A stretch of 64,000 nucleotides of DNA, from the NCBI RefSeq assembly GCF_000160455.2, contig NZ_ACJX03000001.1, positions 1,188,001-1,252,000 of the forward strand, read 5' to 3'. The stretch comes from Acetomicrobium hydrogeniformans ATCC BAA-1850 (GTDB lineage Bacteria > Synergistota > Synergistia > Synergistales > Acetomicrobiaceae). Positions 33,896-41,210 of this stretch are shown here, one piece after another. The translations under genes and the position numbers were made by a program. The notes under the pieces were generated by a model. It searched no databases and had not been told where the DNA came from. It worked only from the letters and a program-made list of their open reading frames with translations. Position 1 is the first letter of the stretch. Each line of letters opens with the position of its first letter.

Positions 33896-34455
33896 TGCAA
33901 TACATCATAGTTGGTCTTGGCGGGCAGGGAATACTCTTTGCCAGTCGCGTTTTAGGGGAGATAGCAATAAAAAGAGGAGAAAACGTGATTGGAAGCGAAG
34001 TTCACGGTATGGCTCAGCGTGGAGGCTCCGTTATCAGTCACTTTAAAGTAGGATCATACAAAAGCCCATTGATAAGTGCCGGCGATGCCGACGTGCTACT
34101 GGCCTTCGATCAAAACGAGGCGATAAGAAATCTCCACTTCCTGAAAAATGGAGGATACGGCATAATTAATGTCCATAAGATGGAGGTCTTTCAAAACGAG
34201 AGCCTGAAGAAATACCTTACAAAAAGAAATATTTCCACCTTTCTTTTGAAGGGATACGAAATATTGAACGAACATATGAAGGGTAATTATCTGTTTTTGA
34301 ACGTATTGATTTTGGGTGCCACGGGTGCTTTAAACTTAGGGGGCATCTCTTTCGACGAGGTAAAGGATGCTGTTTCCAAGCTAAGTCCTGCGAAGTTTCT
34401 CGATGATAACATGAAAGCGCTCGATCTAGGCAAAATGGCAACACATGAGTCTTAA
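33895..34455 (+). CDS. iorB: Indolepyruvate:ferredoxin oxidoreductase, beta subunit
   Basis: A 186-residue gamma-type subunit starting MQYIIVGLGGQGILFASRVLGEIA, with GSEVHGMAQRGGSVISHFKVG, the counterpart of the KorC block. ATG at 33895 follows GGAGGGAA and shares bases with the iorA stop. A terminator follows within the next gene. Confidence 0.95.
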   Translation: MQYIIVGLGGQGILFASRVLGEIAIKRGENVIGSEVHGMAQRGGSVISHFKVGSYKSPLISAGDADVLLAFDQNEAIRNLHFLKNGGYGIINVHKMEVFQNESLKKYLTKRNISTFLLKGYEILNEHMKGNYLFLNVLILGATGALNLGGISFDEVKDAVSKLSPAKFLDDNMKALDLGKMATHES

Positions 34456-34975
34456 AAATTCAAAGACGTACAGGACCCTCCTCTCAAGAGAGAGGGTCCT
34501 GTTTTTTTCGCCAAGAAACGGGCTCTCCCTTGTCGAGCTGTTGATAGTAATTTTCATTTTTTCTTCAACTGTTGGCGGCATTGGAATGGCCGTCAGCGCG
34601 GCCAAAGAGGTATTCGCTCTCATAGAATTCAAAAAGGCTCACATATGGATTCAGGGCATCTTTATCGAAGCAGCCCAAACCGACAGGCCTTTCATGTTTA
34701 AATATACGACCCGTTCTGCTTCCACAGACACGCTGCGGATCCAATGGCTTGACACTCTCGATGAAAAAGTATTTGATACGGGTAGAAGCTGTTATTTCAG
34801 AGGGATGAGCGCGTCGGAGAGTTTTTCGGTGTATTCCCCTAAATGGCATACGCTCACTCCCGGTTTGACGTTGAAGGTGACCATAGGTCCGGGAAGTAGT
34901 TCCAAAAAACTTGGATATATAGTTATTTCTCCCTATTGTTATATAACGATCAAAAAGGATCCACCAAAGAATTGA
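34445..34975 (+). CDS. Type IV pilin-like (prepilin) protein
   Basis: A 176-residue protein with a class III signal: basic leader of 26 residues ending SPRNG, then LSLVELLIVIFIFSSTVGG, with the usual Glu at mature position 5 (E31) and a hydrophobic helix. Processing at G26/L27 by prepilin peptidase is expected. It resembles minor pseudopilins (GspH type) but has no firm match. The only start upstream of the leader is ATG 34445, inside iorB's end, and the leader codons contain a full terminator hairpin. No other pilus genes are nearby. Confidence 0.6.
   Translation: MSLKNSKTYRTLLSRERVLFFSPRNGLSLVELLIVIFIFSSTVGGIGMAVSAAKEVFALIEFKKAHIWIQGIFIEAAQTDRPFMFKYTTRSASTDTLRIQWLDTLDEKVFDTGRSCYFRGMSASESFSVYSPKWHTLTPGLTLKVTIGPGSSSKKLGYIVISPYCYITIKKDPPKN
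34470..34508 (+). terminator. Terminator of the ior operon, inside the prepilin gene
   Basis: ACAGGACCCTC (34470-34480) pairs with GAGGGTCCTGT (34492-34502) in a perfect stem, followed by TTTTTT. It lies 14 nt after the iorB stop and overlaps codons 9-21 of the prepilin-like frame. Confidence 0.88.
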
Positions 34976-34984
34976 CATTTCCTC

Positions 34985-35014
34985 TTGATTTTGGGCATTG
35001 AATAGGGTTATAAA
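34985..35014 (+). promoter_or_regulatory. Candidate promoter for the lepB run
   Basis: TTGATT (34985-34990), 18 nt, TATAAA (35009-35014), 53 nt before the lepB ATG. It could start the long transcript through rbgA and beyond. Confidence 0.55.
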
Positions 35015-35067
35015 GACATTCATGTGACGAAGTTTAGCCAATAATCTTGTGGGGTGTAATTATCGAC

Positions 35068-35574
35068 ATGAAGCCATGGTGGAGAGAATTAATCGAGACT
35101 TTGATTTGGGCATTGATTTTGGCCTTGGTTTTGAGGACTTTTGTGGTTCAGGCATTCTGGATTCCCAGCGGTTCAATGATACCTACCCTAATGCCGGGCG
35201 ACAGGGTATTGGTGGCGAAGTTTTGGTATCGCTTTACTGAACCCAAGAGAGGTCAAATAGTGGTATTTCGATATCCCCTCGATCCGACGAGGGATTTCGT
35301 AAAGCGATTGATAGCTCTTCCCGGCGAAACTGTCGAGATAAAAAACGGTGTAGTTTATATAAACGGAGAAGTTATCGAAGAGCCTTACGTGAAGAACAGG
35401 GACTTTCTCAGCATGGAGAAGACGACAGTCCCAAGGGAGCAATATTTCATGATGGGCGATAATCGTCCAAATTCGCAGGATAGTCGCTTTTGGGGTTTTG
35501 TCCCCAGAAATTACCTGCTCGGCCCCGCCTTTTTCCGTTATTGGCCCTTAAGCAGAATAGGGGTGCCCAAGTGA
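35068..35574 (+). CDS. lepB: Signal peptidase I
   Basis: Cleaves signal peptides at the outer face of the inner membrane. The 168-residue protein has one N-terminal membrane helix (about residues 7-30), the nucleophile S36 in IPSGSM, the general-base K79 in RDFVKRLIALPGE, and the MMGDNRPNSQDSRFWG box. It is the small single-anchor form common in Firmicutes. ATG at 35068 is preferred over an in-frame TTG at 35047; ribosome-binding sites for both are weak. Its stop overlaps the rbgA start. Confidence 0.93.
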   Translation: MKPWWRELIETLIWALILALVLRTFVVQAFWIPSGSMIPTLMPGDRVLVAKFWYRFTEPKRGQIVVFRYPLDPTRDFVKRLIALPGETVEIKNGVVYINGEVIEEPYVKNRDFLSMEKTTVPREQYFMMGDNRPNSQDSRFWGFVPRNYLLGPAFFRYWPLSRIGVPK

Positions 35575-36392
35575 TGGCGAGGACGGTCTGGTATCCAGGT
35601 CATATGGAAAAAGGGAGAAGAAGGCTGGCCGAACTGGCTTCTCAAGTCGATGTATTTTTAGAGGTAAGGGATGCCAGAGCCCCTTTTACTACTTCTTCTC
35701 CCCTTATAGGTGAGCTGGCCAAGCTGAAGCCTGTTTGTGTAGTATTGAGCAAAAGAGACCTAGCGGAGGAGGAAAAGACGAAACTCTGGATTAAAGAGTT
35801 GTCCAAGCTTTACCCTACATTCGCATTGAACCTGAGGAGGGGAGTTCCAAGAAAGTTGACGGGCAAACTTTTTGAAATATGCAAAAATCGGCCGAAGTGG
35901 AGGGAATTGAGGGTTGCCATCGTAGGTATACCCAATGTAGGGAAATCCATGTTGCTCAACGCTCTGATCGGTAAAAAGGCATCCAAGGTGGGAGGAATGC
36001 CGGGTATAACCAGGGGAGTATCGTGGTACAGATCGGGTAATCTGCTAGTCGTCGATTCTCCCGGAATCCTGGATCCCAAGGCTGATCGAGAAACCCATGT
36101 GATGCTGACATGGCTTGGATGTTCCAAGGCGGATGTCGTGGGAGATCATGAGACGTTAGCCCTCCAGCTGCTGGAGTTTTTGCGCTCTTCAGGTTCAATT
36201 TCCAGGTTGCTTGAAAAGTTTTCCTTGAGTTTTTCCGAAGATAAAGATGTGGCAGAATATCTCGCCGAGATTGGTCGTAAAATAGGCGCCCTTGTCTCTG
36301 GAGGCGATGTAGACTTGACGAGAGCGGGTCAATATTTGCTCGAACGCTTTGCCACCGGCAAGTTGGGTTCCTTTACGCTGGAGATGCCTTAA
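35574..36392 (+). CDS. rbgA: Ribosome biogenesis GTPase RbgA (YlqF)
   Basis: A GTPase needed for late assembly of the 50S subunit. The 272-residue protein has a circularly permuted G domain: LSKRDLAEE (G4) comes before GIPNVGKSMLLNAL (G1), PGITRGVSWY (G2) and VDSPGILDP (G3). VWYPGHMEKGRRRL at the N-terminus is typical. ATG at 35574 overlaps the lepB stop; a frame extending to 35490 is rejected. rnhB follows directly, as in Bacillus. Confidence 0.95.
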   Translation: MARTVWYPGHMEKGRRRLAELASQVDVFLEVRDARAPFTTSSPLIGELAKLKPVCVVLSKRDLAEEEKTKLWIKELSKLYPTFALNLRRGVPRKLTGKLFEICKNRPKWRELRVAIVGIPNVGKSMLLNALIGKKASKVGGMPGITRGVSWYRSGNLLVVDSPGILDPKADRETHVMLTWLGCSKADVVGDHETLALQLLEFLRSSGSISRLLEKFSLSFSEDKDVAEYLAEIGRKIGALVSGGDVDLTRAGQYLLERFATGKLGSFTLEMP

Positions 36393-36393
36393 A

Positions 36394-36975
36394 ATGATCG
36401 TGGTAGGGGTCGATGAGGCTGGAAGAGGTCCTTTGGCCGGGCCTGTGGTCGCCGCAGCCGTTGCGGCTACGAGGGAAAAGATGTCTCTGCTGAAGTCTGT
36501 GGGTGTAACTGATTCAAAGGCTATGTCTTCAAAGAGGCGGGAAGAGATATTTCTCCTTCTTCTGCGTTATGGTTTTGTCTATAGAGCCCAGGCTGCGAAT
36601 CCGTGGTTTATCGACAGAGCAAACATCCTCCAAGCGACTTTATGGGCCATGGAAAAGGCGGTTTCTTCTCTTCCCCTGTCGCCCGATATCGTGATTGTAG
36701 ACGGCAATCAAAAAATACCCGATTTGTCCTTCCCCCAAAAAGCCTTGCCAAAGGCGGACAAAAATGTCCTGGTAGTGGGAGCTGCCTCTATCGTCGCTAA
36801 AGTCATAAGGGATAGGGTGATGTGCGCATACGATAAGCTCTATCCGGATTATGGCTTTGCCGTGCACAAAGGCTATCCCACAAAGGAACACAGGAGAGCT
36901 TTGGCGTTAATGGGCGCCTCTCCCATTCACAGAAAAACATTCAAATGGAAAGTTGTGAAAGACGATGACCGGTAA
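36394..36975 (+). CDS. rnhB: Ribonuclease HII
   Basis: Removes ribonucleotides embedded in DNA. The 193-residue protein has GVDEAGRGPLAGPVVAAA with the Asp-Glu pair, VDGNQKIPD and CAYDKLYPDYGFAVHKGYPTKEH, providing the DEDD metal site. ATG at 36394 follows the rbgA stop by one base. This is the expected rbgA-rnhB pair. Confidence 0.95.
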   Translation: MIVVGVDEAGRGPLAGPVVAAAVAATREKMSLLKSVGVTDSKAMSSKRREEIFLLLLRYGFVYRAQAANPWFIDRANILQATLWAMEKAVSSLPLSPDIVIVDGNQKIPDLSFPQKALPKADKNVLVVGAASIVAKVIRDRVMCAYDKLYPDYGFAVHKGYPTKEHRRALALMGASPIHRKTFKWKVVKDDDR

Positions 36976-37924
36976 CGTTCAGGGGCCGGAATTCGCTAAA
37001 TTCAATGCACAGGAATTGTCGGCAATACGACCTTCTTCGGCAATCCCAAACGGTTCTTTGGTTAAAGGTCTGGTCCTCGAAAAAAGGGGTGACGGGTACA
37101 TAGTTGAGATACAGGGCCAACGGATGCATGCAGCCTCTTCTCTTGACCTTGAGGTTGGGGAGCGTTTTGTCGGCATATGGGATTCTACGCACATACCTCC
37201 TCTGCTGAAGATCAAACAGGACGAGATGGCTTTGCATCAAAAGCTGACAGACTTTGAACGATCCATCCTTCAGGCTTTGCTGGACAGGCAGCTTCCGGTT
37301 ACTGAAGGCCTCATCAAAGCGCTTTCTTCTTTGTTGATGAAAATGGCCAGCAGCGACGATATCCTTTCTATTTTGATCGAGCTTTACGCACGAGGCCTAC
37401 CTTTGGACGAAGCCAATGTTAAAACACTTTCGTGGTATTTGGGGTTGACTGACGTAGAAATCAGAAAATACGAAAAGCATATAAAAGACACACTTAAAAA
37501 TCCGGAGGAAATGAAAGATTCGGAAGCTACCGAATACCTCAAATCCCTGCTGCTCCTTGCGCGCCCTCTGAAAAACGTAATTTATCCCTATAATTTTCTG
37601 CCACTTCTTTTTCATCTGGACGGCGATAAAAGCGTAAAGATCTGGATTTCCTCACAGGAAGAACCAAAAAAGGCCGTTAAACTCTTGTTTCATTTCGAAG
37701 GTCATAATATCGGTCTTGTGGAAGGTGAGCTGGTTTTTGCTGACGATGCCTACGGGGTGACCTTGCGCCCTAAAAACGATGTCGTTAAAGAGCTTATCTC
37801 CAAGGAGTTGCCCCATCTCGAGAGGGCCTTAAAAAGTTTGTCTCTTCAGTTGATATATCTCAATCTGGGTCCGATAAAAGAAATCAGAAATGTAGCCTAT
37901 CAGGGATTTGAGGCGGAGGCATGA
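36965..37924 (+). CDS. YlqG-like protein (possible FliK-related)
   Basis: A 319-residue soluble protein. It overlaps rnhB by 11 nt and the next gene by 4 nt. I do not recognise motifs beyond an N-terminal beta-rich part (VKGLVLEKRGDGYIVEIQGQRM...LEVGERFVGIWD), a helical centre, and a C-terminal beta part (KKAVKLLFHFEGHNIGLVEGELVF). That layout resembles hook-length-control-type C-domains. Position between rnhB and an FlhB-like gene equals ylqG in Bacillus, which is the main evidence. Confidence 0.55.
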   Translation: MTGNVQGPEFAKFNAQELSAIRPSSAIPNGSLVKGLVLEKRGDGYIVEIQGQRMHAASSLDLEVGERFVGIWDSTHIPPLLKIKQDEMALHQKLTDFERSILQALLDRQLPVTEGLIKALSSLLMKMASSDDILSILIELYARGLPLDEANVKTLSWYLGLTDVEIRKYEKHIKDTLKNPEEMKDSEATEYLKSLLLLARPLKNVIYPYNFLPLLFHLDGDKSVKIWISSQEEPKKAVKLLFHFEGHNIGLVEGELVFADDAYGVTLRPKNDVVKELISKELPHLERALKSLSLQLIYLNLGPIKEIRNVAYQGFEAEA

Positions 37925-38223
37925 CGGTGGATAGAGAAAAAGGGGATATCAAAAAAGCTGCAGCCCTTCGTTACGACAAAAAATTGGACAGTGCGCCCAG
38001 GGTAATCGCATCCGGCAGAGGATGGATAGCTGAAAAGATAATAGACGAAGCTCGAAAGAGGGGGATACCCCTCGTGGAAGATTCCCTGTTGGTATCGGTC
38101 CTTTTGGGTGTCAACCTTGGGGAGGAGATACCGGAAGAAGCTTATCTTGCCGTTGCCAGGATACTGGTTTTCCTCAGTAAAATCGATTCTGCTGGAGGAG
38201 AAGTACTCGGGAAAGATGGATAG
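37921..38223 (+). CDS. FlhB-like C-terminal-domain protein (YlqH type)
   Basis: A 100-residue protein: AAALRYDKKLDSAPRVIASGRGWIAEKIIDEARKRGIPLVEDSLLVSVLLGVNLGEEIPEEAYLAVARIL. It corresponds to the part of FlhB/YscU after the NPTH autocleavage site. It has neither the NPTH motif nor the membrane part. Free-standing versions are known as YlqH. It may take part in type III export switching; this is inference. It is coupled to the ylqG-like gene. Confidence 0.85.
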   Translation: MTVDREKGDIKKAAALRYDKKLDSAPRVIASGRGWIAEKIIDEARKRGIPLVEDSLLVSVLLGVNLGEEIPEEAYLAVARILVFLSKIDSAGGEVLGKDG

Positions 38224-38593
38224 AAAAAGTAAAAAGGACTTGGGGCGCTGGGGGGAGGATTTGGCCGCTTCCATAGTGTCTCGGATGGGTTATGAGATTT
38301 TGATGAGAAACGTTACTTTCAGGGGAGGCGAGCTTGACATTGTCGCCCTGGACGGCGATGAGTTGGTGATCCTGGAGGTCAGGGTGCGCACGAAGGGAAA
38401 GGTGCAGTCTCCCACAGAAAGCGTCGGTCCCAGAAAGGTAAAAAGGCTTCTTCGCGCGGGCAGTCTGCTGGTAGAGAGGCTTGAATGGGATGGCCCCTGG
38501 AGGTTGGATGTTATGGGTATAACGTTGGGCGGTGACGTCGCAAAAGGATATGCGTGTGAGTACATCAAAGATATTACGTTAGGAATGATATAG
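38216..38593 (+). CDS. yraN: YraN/UPF0102 family nuclease-like protein
   Basis: A 125-residue protein of the restriction-endonuclease-like fold: LGRWGEDLAASIVSRMGYEILMRN, GELDIVALDGDELVILEVRVR (the E-x-D...E-x-K-like core, here ending VRVR) and a C-terminal DVMGI strand. Function is unknown; it is often next to rnhB. ATG at 38216 overlaps the previous gene by 8 nt. Confidence 0.88.
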   Translation: MDRKSKKDLGRWGEDLAASIVSRMGYEILMRNVTFRGGELDIVALDGDELVILEVRVRTKGKVQSPTESVGPRKVKRLLRAGSLLVERLEWDGPWRLDVMGITLGGDVAKGYACEYIKDITLGMI

Positions 38594-40096
38594 ATGAATC
38601 GCATTTACGGTCTTACCTTGAGAGGTATCGATGCTCTTCCTGTAGAAGTAGAAGTATGCGTTACCGGAGGTTTATTTTCCATATCAATTGTTGGTTTAGC
38701 CGATACCGCAGTCAAAGAGGCACGGGAAAGGGTGCGCATTGCGCTGGGAACCTTGGGGATTAAGCTTAAGGGTCATATAGCTGTAAACCTGGCGCCGGCT
38801 GATTTACCCAAGGAGGGTGCCCTCCTTGACTTGCCCATGGCTGTCGGTATTGCCAGAGAAGCCGGTTTTATACCAAAGGACGTCAGTGGGATTTTCATGG
38901 GAGAGCTGGCTTTGGACGGACGTTTGCGCAAGGTCAAGGGCGGAGTGCCCGCAGCCTTCCTTTCCCGCGAGATGAGCCTTCCTCTTTTCGTCCCCCGAGG
39001 AAATGCCCCGGAAGCGTCCATGGTCCAAGGGGTTGAAGTCTACAGTTGTTCGAACATTGCGGAGCTGTTTTCACATCTAAGGGGCGAGATTAGGCTGAAG
39101 AAGCTCGATTTCTCTCTACCCAAGGCGAAGGTGGTCGAAGTTGAGCCGGATTTCGCCGACATAAAGGGACACGTCGCTGCCAAGAGGGGCATGGAAATTG
39201 CTGCAGCGGGCCATCATAATTTGGCTTTAATCGGCGCTCCGGGTTCGGGCAAGACCATGTTGGCCAAGGCCCTTCGCGGCATTCTTCCTCCTCTTTCGGA
39301 TGAAGAATTGATAGAGGTTATGAGGATAAGAAGCGCTCGAGGGGTCTCGATCGAAGTCGAGAGGACCAGACCCTTCAGACCTGTGCATCATACCGCAAGC
39401 GTGGTAGCACTCTGCGGCGGAGGATCGGATCTAAGGCCGGGGGAGATCAGCCTTGCACATAGGGGTGTACTTTTTCTGGACGAAATAACCGAGTTCAGAA
39501 GGGACGTACTGGAGGCGCTGAGACAGCCGCTGGAGGACGGATGTATAACCGTCAGCAGGGCGGCCGGAAGTGTTGTCTATCCCGCTTCGGTATTGCTCGT
39601 AACGGCATCTAATCCCTGCCCCTGCGGTTATTTGGGCGATTCTGCGAGAAACTGCACGTGTTCGCCGGGCGATATAGAGAGGTACTCGAGAAAGCTGTCC
39701 GGTCCCATATTGGACCGTATTGACCTTCGGTTGCAGATACCGAGGCTTACGCCCGATGAATTGCTGGAATTGGACGGAGCTGGCGAAAGTTCATTCGAAA
39801 TAAGACAGCGGGTGATAAAGGCCAGAGAGCTTCAGATTGAAAGATGGAGCTCCTTTGGCGTGAAGTGCAATGCCGAATTGAGCGAAAACATGATAAAGAA
39901 GCATCTTGGTTTGTCTAAAAACGGCAGGGCCTTTCTCAAGTCGCTTGGCGCTGCATTTAAACTTACTGGGCGAGGATTCAGTCGCGTCCTCAAGGTTGCA
40001 AGGACCATAGCCGATCTCGCTGGAGATAAATCGGTCGACGAGCCCCACCTTGCTGAAGCGCTGGCCTATAGAGGAGGTTATTTCTTTGAAAGATGA
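38594..40096 (+). CDS. comM: ComM/YifB family AAA ATPase
   Basis: A 500-residue Mg-chelatase-like ATPase. Parts are an N-terminal Lon-like (S5) domain (VCVTGGLFSISIVGLADTAVKEARERVR), the AAA core with GAPGSGKTMLAKAL (Walker A) and GVLFLDEITEF (Walker B), and a C-terminal HTH-like domain. ComM is a branch-migration helicase in natural transformation. It is followed by dprA with overlap, which fits that role. Confidence 0.93.
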   Translation: MNRIYGLTLRGIDALPVEVEVCVTGGLFSISIVGLADTAVKEARERVRIALGTLGIKLKGHIAVNLAPADLPKEGALLDLPMAVGIAREAGFIPKDVSGIFMGELALDGRLRKVKGGVPAAFLSREMSLPLFVPRGNAPEASMVQGVEVYSCSNIAELFSHLRGEIRLKKLDFSLPKAKVVEVEPDFADIKGHVAAKRGMEIAAAGHHNLALIGAPGSGKTMLAKALRGILPPLSDEELIEVMRIRSARGVSIEVERTRPFRPVHHTASVVALCGGGSDLRPGEISLAHRGVLFLDEITEFRRDVLEALRQPLEDGCITVSRAAGSVVYPASVLLVTASNPCPCGYLGDSARNCTCSPGDIERYSRKLSGPILDRIDLRLQIPRLTPDELLELDGAGESSFEIRQRVIKARELQIERWSSFGVKCNAELSENMIKKHLGLSKNGRAFLKSLGAAFKLTGRGFSRVLKVARTIADLAGDKSVDEPHLAEALAYRGGYFFER

Positions 40097-41210
40097 GGAA
40101 TTATCGATCCTTCTTGCATTGAACGCTCTAAGGCAATTCAACGGCCATTTGATAAACGATTTGAAATGCAAATCCGTATCCTTGCTTGACCTGGCTGCCT
40201 CTCCCTCTGCGATAAGGGAATTTACGAGATCGGAGCGCGTCATACAAAGATGGTATGAGATGCTGTCTAAGGGTTGGCATTTCAGGGAACTGGAGCGATG
40301 TCGTGCAAAGGGCATCGAAATTCTTGTGTGGGGAGAGGAGGGTTACCCCTCTTCCCTGGATCGATTGCCCGACCCTCCTCTGTTGCTTTATTGGTGGGGG
40401 AACAATCCTAGATTAGACAAAGCTGCCGTGGCCTTGGTGGGCACGAGAAGATGCAGCAACTACGGTGGAAAGGTTGCTTTTGAGTTGGCTTTTAGAATGG
40501 CCGAAGAGGGTTTTTCCATCGTAAGCGGCGGCGCTTACGGAATAGACGCAAGAGCTCACAGGGGAGCTCTGGAAGCCGGAGGAGTTTCCCTTTCTGTCTT
40601 TGGAACGGGAGTGGATGTATTTTATCCTGCCAAAAACGAGACCCTATTTGAGGGTTTGAAGGAAAGGGGAGCCCTGGTCTCTGAATACCCCCTCGGGACG
40701 AAGGGCATGCCGTGGAATTTTCCGGAGCGCAACAGGATCATTGTTGGGTTGGCTGAGGTGGTCGTAGTGGTAGAGGCACCCATCAAAAGCGGGGCCATGA
40801 TAACGGGGCGAATTGCCATGGAATGCGGAGTGGAGCTTTGGGCTGTTCCCGGAAGGATCAACGAAGGAGTGGCCAGGGGCTCCAATCTGCTGATATTTGA
40901 TGGAGCGTACCCATTGATCGATGTTGATTCTTTCGTGCATTTGATGAAGGGCTCTCCCGAAGGGTTTTTGGTAAAGGGACAAAGCGAAGTGTCTTTGGCG
41001 GAGTTGGACGATGGGGAAAGGCGTGTTTACGGGCTTTTAAGGGAGAAGGGCGATAGGACTGTTGACAATATCTCTCTAGAATGTAAAATGACGCCTGCCC
41101 AGGTGTTTACTATGTTGACAAAACTTGAGTCTCGGGGCCTGGTCTCAGCGACGGGGCCGGGACGATGGGGAGCAAACGCTTTTATGGAAGGTGAAAAAGG
41201 TGTCGGATAA
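40086..41210 (+). CDS. dprA: DNA processing protein DprA
   Basis: Loads RecA on incoming single-stranded DNA in transformation. The 374-residue protein shows PDPPLLLYWWGN, VALVGTRRCSNYGG, SGGAYGIDARAHRGAL, SEYPLG, FPERNRIIVGLAE and KSGAMITGRIA, then a C-terminal winged-helix-like domain. TTG at 40086 follows GGAGG by 8 nt and sits in the end of comM. A frame from 40050 is rejected. It pairs with comM as a competence-associated set, but uptake machinery is not in the window. Confidence 0.94.
   Translation: MKDEELSILLALNALRQFNGHLINDLKCKSVSLLDLAASPSAIREFTRSERVIQRWYEMLSKGWHFRELERCRAKGIEILVWGEEGYPSSLDRLPDPPLLLYWWGNNPRLDKAAVALVGTRRCSNYGGKVAFELAFRMAEEGFSIVSGGAYGIDARAHRGALEAGGVSLSVFGTGVDVFYPAKNETLFEGLKERGALVSEYPLGTKGMPWNFPERNRIIVGLAEVVVVVEAPIKSGAMITGRIAMECGVELWAVPGRINEGVARGSNLLIFDGAYPLIDVDSFVHLMKGSPEGFLVKGQSEVSLAELDDGERRVYGLLREKGDRTVDNISLECKMTPAQVFTMLTKLESRGLVSATGPGRWGANAFMEGEKGVG

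Noticed and set aside
37921-38223. Truncated flhB pseudogene
   Set aside because: Start, stop and coupling to neighbours are intact and the same free-standing form (YlqH) is known elsewhere.
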